A stretch of DNA of 64,000 nucleotides. It comes from Mucidula mucida (lineage: Eukaryota > Basidiomycota > Agaricomycetes > Agaricales > Physalacriaceae). The DNA is taken from the NCBI GenBank assembly GCA_015501055.1, contig JADNYV010000168.1:1-64000 (forward strand). Direction: 5' to 3'. Shown here in pieces: positions 42,492 through 54,643 of the stretch; within the stretch, counting starts at the first letter, position 1, and each line of letters starts with the position of its first letter. A model generated the notes under the pieces. It searched no databases. It had not been told where the DNA came from and worked only from the letters and a program-made list of their open reading frames with translations. A program made the translations under genes and the position numbers.

Positions 42492-43966
42492 ATGATCCCG
42501 ACCACCATGTTCTCCGCCTCGTACGAGGAAGGACATACTGCTCTAGTCATTGACAAGGCGCATTCCGTTCCTACACCCAAGAAGGGTGAAGTATTGATCA
42601 AAGTGTCAGCTAGCGGCGGTTCGTAGATACCCTAGCATGTTCATCGTGCTCGGTCCTGATTCTCGTTTACAGTGTGTCACACCGACGTTGCAGTGCTCTC
42701 CGGCGCCGCCTTGGATACGCGTACCTACATCATGGGACACGAATTTTGCGGTGTACCCGTCGCGTGAGTTCAATTTAATTGCACGCTGGAGGACGAAGCT
42801 CTGACATCTTTTAAGACACGGAGAAGGTGTCGACCCCAACAAGGCTAAGTTCGGCAAGCTTTATACCATCACCACCATTACACCATGCGTGCACGGCATC
42901 ATGGGTCTGCCAGCCGCTCTCAATATCGAAGGTGTCGGTCACGACGGCGGATACGCGGACTACGTAGTGGTCCCGCAGGACCAACTAGTCCCGGTGGTAA
43001 ATTTCCTGTCGTAGTTGCACGGAAGGTTTCCTGAAGAAAGTCATCGTGTAGCCGGAAGGTGTCTCCATCGAAGAAGCCTCCATGGCTTCCGATGCTGCGA
43101 CAACGGCGTATCATGCTGTACACGATGTTGCTGGCGTACGTCTCGATTCTATTAATTCTTCTAAGGTAGATGTATTGATGATGTCCTTCATTGACAGATC
43201 AAGGAGGGCACCAACTTCAAGGTGCTCATTTTTGGAATTGGCGGTCTTGGTCATCTTGGGCTTCAGTATGCGAAGCATTACGGGGCTACTGGTACGGCTC
43301 ATTTCTATTGATTGTTGTTAGACCGGTAATTGAACGGTATGCCGTCAGTCTACGCCGTTGACATTAAACCGGAAGCCAGGAAGCTCGCACTGGAGCTGGG
43401 TGCTGAGGCGTCGTATGATCTCGCCACGTTGAATGAACTGCTTACTGCGAACAAACTGACGGTAGATATCACTATCGATTTTGTGGCAACCTCTCAGAGT
43501 CTGTTGTCTCCGACCTCCTTCAATGCCGCACGCTGACGGAAATTTGTTAGCCTTCGGCTTTGCGCTCTCCGCTCTGCAAGGCAATGGGGTCAACATCCCC
43601 ACTCAAGGCAAAGCCGTGATCGTGCGTAACTGTCAGCAGATTTCCGCCTAACGCTGTTGACGTGGCGAGTAGGTCGGTGTCTCAGAAGAATCAATGAACT
43701 TTGCGCCTCTCCAAATCATAGGCCCCGGAATTTCAGGTATGCAGCTTTCTACGACACCCTCGCACATAATAACACACGCGTTAGTGCTGGCAAGCCTATA
43801 CGGCCCGCGTAGCTCGACCGAAGCCGCTTTGGATTTGTTCGCCCAAGGCGCTGTGCGCGGGATTTTCAATACGGAGCCTCTCGCGAAGGTCAATGAGGTT
43901 ATCGATAGGCTAAGGTCGTACGAGATTACAGGCCGTACCGTGCTGATTCCCGAGAATCATCAATGA
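42492..43966 (+). CDS. Zinc-type alcohol dehydrogenase-like protein, frame uncertain near 43.5 kb
   Basis: Medium-chain dehydrogenase. MIPTTMFSASYEEGHTALVI starts at 42492. Splicing at about 42617-42672 restores SGVCHTDVAVLSG with the zinc Cys; GHEFCGVPV supplies the zinc His/Glu. GHDGGYADYVVVPQDQL, the Rossmann motif FGIGGLGHLGLQYAKHYGA and YAVDIKPEARKLALELGAE follow. The end is EPLAKVNEVIDRLRSYEITG and the stop at 43964. The four-Cys structural zinc lobe is absent, and one Cys remains in TPCVHG. Between QSLLSP and GNLLAFGFALSAL (43500-43545) the reading frame is lost (TGA at 43534). Either an unusual intron or a real indel lies there. Confidence 0.7.
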
Positions 43967-44160
43967 GTATAGTTTCTGTACTATAAGTAACCGATTTGAG
44001 AACAGTAATGCATTCGACAGCGAATGTTTCAAGGATTCTACTGGAACTATGTGCTTGAATTACTTTCTGCGGACATTGTTGAAGGGACGTACAATAGTAA
44101 CAGTCGTCTGCCAGCAGCAAGAAAGCAACGTTTGGGGCGAATAGAGGTTCCGACAGTGGG
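43967..44160. terminator. Shared 3' region of two convergent genes
   Basis: A 194-base gap between the stops of the plus-strand dehydrogenase and the minus-strand DUF6535 gene. Both 3' ends must fall here. Confidence 0.3.
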
Positions 44161-46410
44161 CTAGTACCCCAGGGTCGGACAAGGGGGACAAGGGAGACTA
44201 AGAATAGTCAATAGAGCATTCCATCCAGGAAGAGGCTGCACATCCAACTTCTCTCGGGAGTCCTCTAACCGAAAAATGACCGAAGACAACAAGGACCACA
44301 CACCGTCCTCGTGACAAAATCGTTTGCGTTTTAGATCGATGAAGTTTGGGTGTGTCAACTGCGGCCAGTCGACTACGGTAAATTCTGGTGGACCGCTGGC
44401 AGACGATTCAGAGCTCAGCCGGATGACGCTCATGATCTCAGTCAACAAGTAGCGTAAGATCAAATGTGGGGGGTAGTTCCGGCGCCGCCATTGCACGTTG
44501 GCAGGTGGTGGTCGGAGTGCTAGGCCAATACACAAATCAAGTGCTTGTATGAATGCTCTAGCAGTAGTAATGGCTGCTGAGGCCTGTGGTGGTATAGGCC
44601 CCAAGCTTCTCAACTGATCGACTGAAGTGTTCTCTATCCCAGCCTCGCGTGTTGCAGTAACCAACGCTCCCATACCGCAGCGAAGGAAGAAATTTGCGAA
44701 CTCGCAATACGACAGAACAGACTTTGGATCTGTTTGGATCTGTTCGAGGTAGTGTATGAATGTCCTCTCGACATAGGGATACGTTCGGAGAAAGGCTGAT
44801 TACAAGCACAATCAATAATGAGAAAAACTGTAGAGGGATGCAAACTTACTCGGAGCTAAGTGTCTCTGTATGTACGCTGTAACATACTGATTATCTTTGA
44901 CCGAGCGATTCATGGCCATGGGTAAAAGATTGGTCTGGAGACGCAACAAAAGTATTGCCCACTCAACGAGTCTCTCCGAATCGAGTTTACTCTGGTGATT
45001 CACAAGGTACGTGAAACGAGTCACATCCCTGACCGTAGGTCCCGGGAGCACCGTCAGCCATGCCAGATGGGCTGCATGTATAGGGTCAAAGACCCAACCC
45101 AGGTGGACCGGGGCCATGACCTGAACACACTCAGCGACATCATCCACAACGCGTACATTTTGTGAGTAATGTTCATCTACCCACTGAATAGCCCGAGAAA
45201 GGTAGATGTCGTTCATATCAACTGCGACTTCGAGTTGCTGCCGCTCCAGGTGTAACCATGTCTCGAGGCGCGATGTCCGCATACCATTATTGACTGTGGG
45301 CGGGGAACATGTCACTAAACGGACGAAGTCAGATACGACACGTTCGGAAAAGGCCGCAATGCGAATGAACAGCCATGACTGAGGAGATTTGAAGGAGCAG
45401 GGAGGGATCCTCCGAATGCTGAGACGCGCCAAATACACCACGCTGGGCAGAAGAGTCGTGCCAATGAGTATCGCATATCCGCATGCGACGACCACCGTCA
45501 CAACCAGCGCAACATGACTCTCGAGGTGCCAAAGGAGATCAAGAAGACCGATGAAGAATAGAAGAAGTGCAATCTGAAGGAGAAGGGGAAGGTAGGAAAG
45601 GATATCCTCGACTCTCCAAAACTTGAACCCTTCTAAGCGCATTTGCCGGACGGAGAGCATATCAGTAAACGGAAGACTGGCATCTTTCTGGTATTCGCGA
45701 AGCCATTGCTTGCAGAGAATGCCAATCAACGCCGTCATGAGTGACATGGTAAGGCTGAGGATCCAGAAGATGTTAATTCTTTTTACAGAAGGCGCCGGTG
45801 AGAAGTCAGTAGGAATAGAGGCTGCCGTCGTGTTACCGGGATTGGCCAGTTGCTCGGATATCCGGGCCAGAAACATCACCGTTATCTCGACCGCGTCGGG
45901 TTGAAGCCATTGATATGATTCGATTACGAACGCCGTCACGGTGGCAGCAAAAAGGCCAGTCTATACAAGAAAGCAAAAAAGTCAGTATATAGTAATTGCT
46001 ACAGGGCAACGTTCGACGTACGAAAGTAAGAAGCGTGTCAACATCATTTGCCCAATCTTTGCAAAGATCACTATCGTGTTTCTCGACGAGCCTGTTCGTG
46101 TTAAGCCAAGGGTCTCCTTTGGGCATGCCCGCATCACTCATGTAATCCCTAATAATCTGGACAATGGATGTCAGGCTTAACCGTAGAGAACAGGTAGGAT
46201 CTTACTGGCGCGCCCTTCCTGCATTCTTGTTTGAACTCGCTATAGGCCTTCTCTTCTTCTTCCTCAGAGACCTTCCGGGCGGCGGTACTGTCAGGCTGAA
46301 CGTGACATCAGTACAGAGAGTACGAATAAGTCGATTGGAGTAACCTCCCGCGGCGCCCAAGAAGAATCAAGATCATCCAACTCGACGTGATCTGTACTGA
46401 CGTTATGCAT
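44161..46410 (-). CDS. DUF6535 membrane protein
   Basis: DUF6535 proteins are common in mushrooms and of unknown function. The ATG at 46410 opens MHNVSTDHVELDDLDSSW, followed by a Lys/Glu-rich exon and the domain. It has DLCKDWANDVDTLLTF, then TAFVIESYQWLQPDAVEI, then INIFWILSLTMSLMTALIGI followed by CKQWLREYQKD. Two more hydrophobic helices are LPLLLQIALLLFFIGLLDLL and VALVVTVVVACGYAILIGTT. That makes four likely membrane spans near the N-terminus and a long soluble helical part, ending LPCPPCPTLGY at 44161. Introns near 46.2, 46.0 and 44.8 kb have normal borders and no frame break is seen. Confidence 0.85.
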
Positions 46411-46984
46411 TGACTCTATCAGCGCGATTTACGTGGGCGGAAGAGCTGTGAAAGGTGTCGTACAGCTCTTTTTGGCGGTGTTCCTGAGTGGATTCTGCTG
46501 ATTGCGGTATTTTTACTCGGGATAAAATCTAGATAGAAGGCGTATCAGACTCACAGCCTTCCATATCATGATGGAGGGTCGTGCTGGCACCATCGTCTCA
46601 TTTGCCTCGGGCAAGATTGTAGTCCAAAGGATCCTGATAGTGGTCAGCACTGACTCAGTAGCAAGGACTGTAGAAGACAGTGCACCTTCAACGCTGTCGA
46701 TTGACTCTGTAAGAGCACTACGAGAGTACTCTGTTGAACATGTCTTCGCCGTATTCCTGCCTCACGATAGAACAAGGTAAGAACATGAACGGTCACATGC
46801 GCGACGAAGAATTGGCGGTCCGTGCGTGGGAACCTTTGGCCGGATGTTATGGTCATTTCTTTCTTCCATAGCCCTTGCGTAGCGGTGCGGGATTTGACTT
46901 CGATTACGCGCCTTCTCTTACTACCTGTTCATTTACTTAGATTTCTTCAGATAATGTTCTGACGTTGAACCGACACTGGAAAAC

Positions 46985-47111
46985 CCTGGCGAGGGCGGCT
47001 CTAGTAGTTGCGATATTTGTCTCGTGAACTCGACACGCACTATAGAACAGTTACAGTTGCGTGTTGAGCTCACGAGACAGTCCGCCACAATTCGAGACTG
47101 CGCTTGCCAGG
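46985..47111. mobile_element. Foldback MITE, 127 bp
   Basis: Starts CCTGGC and ends GCCAGG. The inner arms GTCTCGTGAACTCGACACG (47019 on) and their complement (47058-47078) pair with two mismatches around an 18-base loop. A partial copy occurs at 23229-23279. Confidence 0.6.
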
Positions 47112-47155
47112 CTACTGAATCGCATCCCTAGGCATCCCTTGACATGTGACGTTTG

Positions 47156-47176
47156 TGCCGCGTCGGAGTTTCGGCA
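47156..47176. promoter_or_regulatory. 21-bp near-palindrome, copy 1
   Basis: TGCCGCGTCGGAGTTTCGG followed by CA, 170 bases upstream of the gene at 47346. The TGCCGA-type ends mirror each other. The same block occurs at 51350 and 51519, and the shared sequence continues into GATCTTTT-like bases. Confidence 0.45.
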
Positions 47177-47345
47177 CTAAGCGATATCTTTTGTTCTCTT
47201 TCTTGCATGTTATTGTTCCCTTCTGAGATTCTTCTTACCCACCCTGTGAGCCATACTGCCGCATCACAAAAACGACATCCATAAAAGGCCACGCCTTTCT
47301 TCTCTGCTCAATTACCACCACCACTACGCGTCCCAAACACCCAGC

Positions 47346-48602
47346 ATGGCTCCGCAACTACCCATTGAGCTAATAGACAACATCGTCGACAGTCACCGCT
47401 ACGGCGAGAAGAAGCTCCTCCTCTCCCTTCTCTCCGCCGGGCGCTGTTTCAAACGCGCTCGCAGATACCTCTACCAGTACGTCAAGATCGACTTTGAACC
47501 GGGCGCCGACAAGTCGAAGCCTCTCGACCTCTTCCTTTTCCTCGACCTGCTCACCTTTTACGGCGCTGACATCGGGCGGTATGTCGTAAGACTGGACTTG
47601 AGGTCGGTCATGCTCGCGACGAAGAAACGACGCGCCTTGGCCGCGCTAAGGGACGTGATCTCCCAGCTCACGGCTCTGCGGGATATGGATGTCCACTTTG
47701 AGGATGATTCCAATTCGCGGGCGGCTGATTACAAGCGCGTTATGCCGTTGCTGGCTTCGTCGGCTGTTCAGTCGCTGTTGGTCGACGGGTCTAACGAGCA
47801 GGTGACGATCAAAGGTCTCACAGCCGCGAATTTCCGTCTGTTGCTTTCTGGCATGCCGAATCTGCGTTCTCTTTTCGTCCGCCAGTTCTCGGAATACATG
47901 CTTACGGATGTTGTTGCTTTTCCGGACACTCATGGTAAATATATGCGTCTGTTTCTCAGCGAGGAGTTGTTGACGATTGTAGATATCCTACGGTTGACTC
48001 TCCTTGATTTGCCTTTCATGGAAGAAGTTTCCATCGACCTTGCCCACCTGTACTATGAATTATCTGGTCCTCGAGAGGTGTCGGTCCCGTGGTGGTGGTT
48101 CGGTAGGTGTCCCCATCTTCGTCCTCTAGTCCTAAGTATTGAAGCACATATAGACCGCTACGCCAGGAATTTGATGGGTCGTGCGCACGCCGTCATCGTT
48201 GACATGGGGGAGAAGATTGTCAATCCTCCTGTCCATCTCGCATACCATCTGGACAATCACGGTCGCACTGAAGAGATCGGATTTGTATTCCAAGGGTCCT
48301 TCAGGCGAATGCTTCAGACGCAATTTGACCGTGAGACCTGGAAGGATATTCTTTTCACGGCGGAGCACTCTAAGCGCAGCAAGCTCAAATCGCTGTGTAT
48401 CACGCTCTTTTGCGAGCGGGAGCGTTATGAGCAGAGGAAGCAGAGTATGATGGATCTCCAGCAGCGATTTGAGGATATTATTGAGCAGGTTGGACCGCTG
48501 GAGAAGTTGAAGTTGAAGTGTCAAATTGTTGTTCGCGATGACATGTCGGCTCTGCCTGTGGTGTCTGAAGATTTCTTGGTCCCAATCATCAGCGAGGAGT
48601 AA
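47346..48602 (+). CDS. F-box-like protein, intronless, intact paralogue 1
   Basis: 418 residues in one exon. The start MAPQLPIELIDNIVDSHR and LLSLLSAGRCFKRARRYLYQ have the Leu-Pro-x-Glu-Ile/Leu and Cys-x-x-Ala/Arg pattern of F-box-like domains in mushrooms. The middle is a run of leucine-rich strands (ALRDMDVHFEDD, NLRSLFVRQFSEY, LTLLDLPFMEEVSIDL). The C-terminus has LKSLCITLFCERERY and IEQVGPLEKLKLKCQIVVR, ending at 48600. Two degraded paralogues lie at 51698 and 55721. The pattern suggests a substrate adaptor of an SCF ligase, which is inference from the family only. Confidence 0.82.
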   Translation: MAPQLPIELIDNIVDSHRYGEKKLLLSLLSAGRCFKRARRYLYQYVKIDFEPGADKSKPLDLFLFLDLLTFYGADIGRYVVRLDLRSVMLATKKRRALAALRDVISQLTALRDMDVHFEDDSNSRAADYKRVMPLLASSAVQSLLVDGSNEQVTIKGLTAANFRLLLSGMPNLRSLFVRQFSEYMLTDVVAFPDTHGKYMRLFLSEELLTIVDILRLTLLDLPFMEEVSIDLAHLYYELSGPREVSVPWWWFGRCPHLRPLVLSIEAHIDRYARNLMGRAHAVIVDMGEKIVNPPVHLAYHLDNHGRTEEIGFVFQGSFRRMLQTQFDRETWKDILFTAEHSKRSKLKSLCITLFCERERYEQRKQSMMDLQQRFEDIIEQVGPLEKLKLKCQIVVRDDMSALPVVSEDFLVPIISEE

Positions 48603-48879
48603 TGTATTATACCACTTTGTACATGTACAAATATCGTCTCTTTAAGAATTCAAACGTCGGGAGCTCTCCAAGTTTTTTTCGACTCCAATTATACTCTATT
48701 GTGCCGCAGCATATGTAAGAGTATATCTGCGTCTATGGTCTATGCATGGCGTATCCACACCGCAGTCTACAGGTCTTGGGATGTTTCGACGCAATGCGGA
48801 CCTTCGTGGTATTTGGGTTAGAACATGGCGTTCAAGAGGGGATCGGTGGAGATTCTGTGCGGCGGAGGAGGTGATATTG

Positions 48880-49462
48880 CTAGTTGGGTGGGAGTGAAGT
48901 CGTGCGCAAGCGACATGTATCGGAGCAGGTGGGGTACATTGGCAAGCACGTTAAGGATGACAATGGATGTGAGATAGTTTTATGTCCCCGGCTCCCTTAG
49001 TTTCCGTACTCGTTGTCTCATCGCCTCTCTCTCTTCGTGATACGTCGGACATCGCAGCAGGTAACGATGGACATCCTCTTTGGTGGGTGACGACACGAGG
49101 GACACGATGATGATTCAGTTTTTCGTATCTTGTGCATGTGAGCGTTCAGTGGTACGTGTCCAGTGCAGAGTTGTGAGAGAGGACTCGACGGGATAGTGGT
49201 GTGGTGACGGCGGCATACTGCTTGGTGGTGGAGGAGGTGTGATAGATTTGAGTTTGGTGTATCTCGTCGATTTCCTCCACCCCGCGTTAGCTTTTCTGTG
49301 CAGCTCGACGCGTTTCAGGGCTGTGGAGCTCGCCGGTAATGGATCATGGAACAGTGAGGGGAGCTTTGCTGTCTCCGCGTGCTCCCAGGCCGCCGCTCGC
49401 TTTGCTTCTTGGTCCGCCTTTTCGTTCCCCCGTACACCGACATGTGCAGGGACCCAACCTTA
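48880..49462 (-). pseudogene. LINE (non-LTR retrotransposon) tail: RNase H and C-terminal knuckle
   Basis: On the minus strand WVPAHVGVRGNEKADQEAKR is the end of a RNase H domain. LHRKANAGWRKSTRYTKLKS follows, then in another frame TGHVPLNAHMHKIRKTESSS with CPSC and, in a third, HRYLLRCPTYHEEREAM. This order is typical of the C-terminus of fungal LINE open reading frame 2. Frames change near 49150 and 49090, and a TAA sits at 48980. The reverse transcriptase and endonuclease are absent. Confidence 0.75.
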
Positions 49463-50722
49463 TTGAGATCTTCGCGCCTGCATGTCACCCAAGTACATTC
49501 CGTATACCTTCATGGAAGGCATCCAAAATGTAGTAGTAGTAGGATGCTCCGGGCCTGAGCTTCTGTGTCGCCGTGTCACATAAGGGCCTTCAAATTGTCT
49601 CTTTCAAAGAATATATTATATTTTCTACCACTACAGTATGTTGGTTTTGGATCTCAGGAGGTATCACAAGGCGCTAATACTGACTCTCAGCTCCAACGCC
49701 ACATTGAGACCTCAACTCTCTACCTTGGCCTATTCAACAGGAGATCTCTGTCTCAAATGTCACTTTTACTTTAATCCCTACTATAACCTTGAACGATGTC
49801 GCGTGAACTTGAAGCACGATATTCAAGCCCCGCACCGTATGAGGCCTGACTCGCACCAAGCGCACCAGCACTACACAAGAGTGAGAAGTTCCGCCTAGAG
49901 CCTGCTCCTGATTACTGACGGTCAGAAAGTAACGACGACAACACTCGCCAATTCGACTTCAAACAAGGAGTGAGAAATGCCACCTCCAGCGTATTGGTAA
50001 TGCGACTTACTACATACCATGTAAAGTGGATATGCAATCCGCTGTGCTTTTCAGTTTTAGTTGTACAAGCATTGCCGTGAGCTGACATCCAACCACAAGG
50101 TGGAGAGTGTGGCGTTGGCGTCAGATGTTTCGTTGTTCCCACTGGGCTCGCGAATTGTCGTGTATAAACGGGCGCGTCATTTACGAAACATGTGGACGCA
50201 AGGATCCCCTGGAGATATTTTGCGACCCGGGCAATTGCAGGGAGGCGTGGGCTCTTCAGTGGTTTATCGATTTCATGTTTGAGTTTGCAAAGGCCATACA
50301 GGAGCGTCCGGGGATCAGACTAGGTAGCGATGAATGGGCGGAGCAAGCGGTTAGGATCGTGAGACCATCTTGCGTTGCACAGGATAGTAAACCTGCGACT
50401 ATCGGAGGAATTTTCCAGTTGGTGGCTATGGATGCTGACCTTCAGCGTGCGAGAGATCAGGTCCGTTGTCGTCCCAGTGCCAGAAATGAAGGATAATATT
50501 GATTGTCCTCGTGTATGGGTGGCGTCAGTCCTTCTCGGATGAACCTCACCCAGTGTATCTTCCTTTCTGGGCTTGCAGTTTTGGTGATCCTGTCGCCGTC
50601 ATATTTGTGTAACAAAATTTTCATTGTGGTAAATAGTATACGCTTACGCAGGCGCGTGGACTAGGCCTGGCTGCAGCGAACATTTTGAACGGACGATCTT
50701 TCGTTATGTAGTCCAGTGTTTT
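49463..50722. other. Intergenic with one weak ORF
   Basis: A plus-strand frame at 50107-50496 (129 codons, including WFIDFMFEFAKAIQERPG) may be an exon of something unknown, but no family, start context or splice partner is clear. Confidence 0.3.
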
Positions 50723-51301
50723 TTAATAGTATCCGGTGTCATAAAGAGCCGTCTCAAGTTCGCGCTCGACTGCGGACCAATTAGCAATCAAGTCATAGAC
50801 AAAAGCTCGAAGAACATACCCATACGGTGAACCTCGTCCTTGTCGAGAGCCTCAAGCTATACCAGGATCATGTAAGTAGAGGGACGTAGCAGATCATATG
50901 TCTCACTCCTTTAGTCTTCACCGTATCGTCAATGAAGTCATTGGAGACTCCAATGCTGCGAAATGGGCGGGCGTTAAGAAGGATCACAGTGAATATCGAT
51001 GAGTAGATACTTACACCAACTCCATGGCATCGGAATGATGGTCAGGAATACCGATTGTCTTGCAGTAAGTGTCATACGCGTTAGAGGCCTGAGTATAGCA
51101 GTACACATAAGCAAAAGGGATACAGCAAAGCGATGGCAAGTCACCTCGTACTCTGCAGCAGCGGCCAGGATATTTGGAGACAGTTTCGCACTGGCTGACG
51201 CGTGAAGGACCTGCTAAAGGTAAGTCAGATGAGGGGGGACGGCGAGTCCTGACTTGGTCATAGCCTTCCGCCTGCTTTGAGTCGTCGCTGAAGAGAATCA
51301 T
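50723..51301 (-). CDS. CipC-like small protein
   Basis: CipC was described as a concanamycin-induced protein in Aspergillus. The family is small, soluble and of unknown mechanism. The ATG at 51301 gives MILFSDDSKQAEGYDQ. In-frame splicing adds VLHASASAKLSPNILAAAAE, ASNAYDTYCKTIGIPDHHSD, VIGVSNDFIDDTVKTKG, LEALDKDEVHRM and VERELETALYDTGYY, with the stop at 50723-50725. The product is about 106 residues, slightly shorter than usual. The A-A-A-E/F-E-A helix and the K-G-L-E/D-x-x-D motif match the family. Five introns have normal borders and there is no break. A 21-bp near-palindrome lies 49 bases upstream of the ATG. Confidence 0.75.
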
Positions 51302-51349
51302 GGTGATGTTTAAGCTAGAAGAGTGGATGTCTTACAGTGAGAGATATCT

Positions 51350-51370
51350 TGCCGAGTCGGAGCTTCGGCA
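51350..51370. promoter_or_regulatory. 21-bp near-palindrome, copy 2
   Basis: TGCCGAGTCGGAGCTTCGG followed by CA, 49 bases upstream of the CipC-like start. It is the most symmetric of the three copies. Confidence 0.45.
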
Positions 51371-51518
51371 CCACGCGATCTTTTAAGCTTCGATCTTACC
51401 TCGAACCTGTGAGCGGCCGTACCTTCTCTTCAATTCCAGTCCTTCAGGTAAAGTCCTGGCGTTTGAGCCAAAGTCGCTGCCTGAACAGTGAGCACTGCGC
51501 ATTGAGCATGTGACTTTC

Positions 51519-51539
51519 TGCCGCGTCGGAGTTTCGGAA
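51519..51539. promoter_or_regulatory. 21-bp near-palindrome, copy 3
   Basis: TGCCGCGTCGGAGTTTCGG followed by AA, 159 bases upstream of the paralogue start at 51698. Its surroundings match those of copy 1, so it came with the gene duplication. Confidence 0.45.
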
Positions 51540-51697
51540 ATCTTTTGTTCTCTTTCTTGCACGTTATCTCTTCTGAGGTTGTTCTTGCTCACCCTGCGAG
51601 CCATCACAGCAACGACATTTCATAGAAGGCCACACTTCTCTTCTCTTCCCTATAAACACTTGCTGCTTGGTTGCTGCTACCAATACGTCGCGTCAGG

Positions 51698-52952
51698 ATG
51701 GCTCCGCAACTACCCATTGAGCTAATAGACAACATCGTCGACAGTCACCGCCACAGCGAGAAGAAGCTCCTCCTCTCCCTCCTCTCCGCCGGGCGCTGTT
51801 TCAAACGCGCTCGCAGATACCTCTACCAGTACGTCAACATCGACCTTGAGCCGGGCGCCGACAAGTCGAAGCCTCTCGACGTCTTCCTCTTCCTCGACCT
51901 ACTCTCTTCCTACGGCGCCGACATCGGGAGGTATGTCTTAAGACTGGAATTGTGGTCTGTCATGCTCGTGACGAAGAACCAACCCGCTTTGGCCGCGTTA
52001 AGGGACGTGATCTCCCAGCTCTGCGGGATATGGATGTCCACTTTGAGGATGATTCCAGTTCGATGGCGGCTGATTACAAGCGTGTTATGCCGTTCCTGGC
52101 TTCGTCGACTGTTCGGTCGCTGTTGGTCGACGGGTCCAGCGAGCAGGGGACGATCAAAGGTCTCACAGCCGCTAATTTCCGTCTGTTGCTTTCTGGGATG
52201 CCGAATCTGCGTTCTCTTTTCGTCCGCCAGTTCTCGGAATACATGCTTACGGATATTTTTGCTTTTCCGGAAAGTCGTCGTGAGTAATGCGCCTGTTCTC
52301 CAGTGAGGAATTGCTGACGATTGTAGATATCCTGCGGCTGACTCTCCTTGACTTGCCGTTCATGGCAGAAGCTTGTATGAACCTTGCGCGCCTGTGCTAT
52401 GAATTATCTGGTCCTCGAGAAGTGTTGGTCCCGTGGTGGTGGTTCGGTATGTAACCCCCCCTCCCCCCATCTTGCCAAGGACTGAGTACTGAAGCGCATA
52501 TAGACCGCTACGCCAGGAATTTGATGGGTCGCGCACACGCCGTCATCGTCGACATGGGGGCGAAGAATGTCACTCCTCCTGTCAATCTTGTATACCATTT
52601 GGACAATTACTGTCTCACGGAGGAGATTGGATTTGTTTTTTCAGGGTCATTCAGAAGAATGCTTCAGACGCATTTCGACCGTGAGACGTGGAGGGATATT
52701 CTTTTCAAGGCGGAACACTCTAAGCGCAGCAACCTCAAATCGCTGTGCATCACGCTCTTTTGCGAGTCGGGGCGTTATGAGCAGAGGAAGCAGATTATGA
52801 TGGCTCTTCAGCAGCGATTCGAGGATATTATTGAGCAGGTTGGACCGCTGGAGAAGCTGAAGATGAAGTGTCAGATTCTTGTTCGCGATGACATGTTGGC
52901 TTTGCCTGTGGTGTCTGAAGATTTCTTAATCCCAATCATTAGTGAAAAGTAG
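51698..52952 (+). pseudogene. F-box-like paralogue 2, frameshifted
   Basis: Starts MAPQLPIELIDNIVDSHR as in the intact gene at 47346. A 7-base loss just after SQL (about 52020) changes frame. The second frame (ALRDMDVHFEDDSSSMAADY) runs to about 52280 and stops. A C-rich insertion near 52450 follows. From 52521 the frame is open to the end, GRAHAVIVDMGAKNVTPP to VVSEDFLIPIISEK. The promoter region is also duplicated. Confidence 0.85.
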
Positions 52953-53185
52953 TGTATTACAACAGTCATTCGATATCCGCATGAATGGGGCGCGCGCTAT
53001 GTTTCATGATGTATATAATGTGTATTTCTTATCCCTATTTCTGTACGCATACTATCAATTCGATTGTGAGCTCATAAACGAATGCAATTTGTGGCCGCTT
53101 TATACGTGGCTGTGCAGTGGAGGTCGGTGATCGGCAACGGGTACGGCAACTCCAAACTCACTCTTGACGACCACTGTATTCATCG
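52953..53185. other. Spacer before RIB4
   Basis: No gene. It should hold the RIB4 promoter. Confidence 0.35.
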
Positions 53186-53865
<680 letters not shown>

Positions 53866-54643
53866 AAGAGCAACAAAGAGAAGTATAATTGTCAAAAACT
53901 TGTATCCTGCCCATATGCATGCGACAACGATCGACCCGCAGTCCAGACCTACCGCGGCCATGATGAGTACTCCTATGTCTGCCAATCATCTGACCGAAAT
54001 ACAGAAACTCTAACGTGTTCACAATACGAGAACATATCAAGTGTGAGTAGCTTTAAGCTCGCAGTACGACACCCTAACATCATTTAAAGATCTTGGTACC
54101 ATATCCAGGACTGAAACATGGCATGGGTTAGCTCTGATAAGACTCCTACATCAGTAGTTGCAGATTCCGTGACGCTCGAACTCGGAGACCGGGAACGTTC
54201 GCGAACCTCCAAACAGGAGTCGATTGCGAGCAAGTACCTTCGAAGAGAGAGACTGATGCGCCTAAATGTCCGCAGACCTTTTTTCGTGATCCGCCTTTGG
54301 CTTCGCATTTGTATTATCGCAAATGTGAGGTCTCAATCTTCCTCGAGGCTGGTTTACCGAGATAAAACCGAGATTTAGAATTCCAGTCTTTCGTTTTTAG
54401 GCCTCTACGTGCACGGTGCTGTTTTGCATTGCTTCCGATGCCGCTTCTACAGCTGCGATGCATGAAACCCGAGCTTCGTGTGGGGTCTAGACTGATTTTT
54501 TCAAACCGCGGAACACTGCCGTCAATAGAGAGTCGCGATCGGGGTTTGAGCACATTGCACAAGTGGTCGGTGCTGTCAGATGATCTCGAGATGCAGGGAG
54601 ATATGAAGGCCAGCGGTTTGCACACTCTTTCATCTTGACCGCC
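53866..54643. other. Intergenic
   Basis: Several short frames on both strands, none recognisable. Confidence 0.35.

Larger units (their letters stand above)
46411..47345. other. Intergenic with a foldback element
   Basis: No gene seen. It contains the foldback MITE and the 21-bp near-palindrome described separately, then the promoter of the gene at 47346. Confidence 0.4.
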
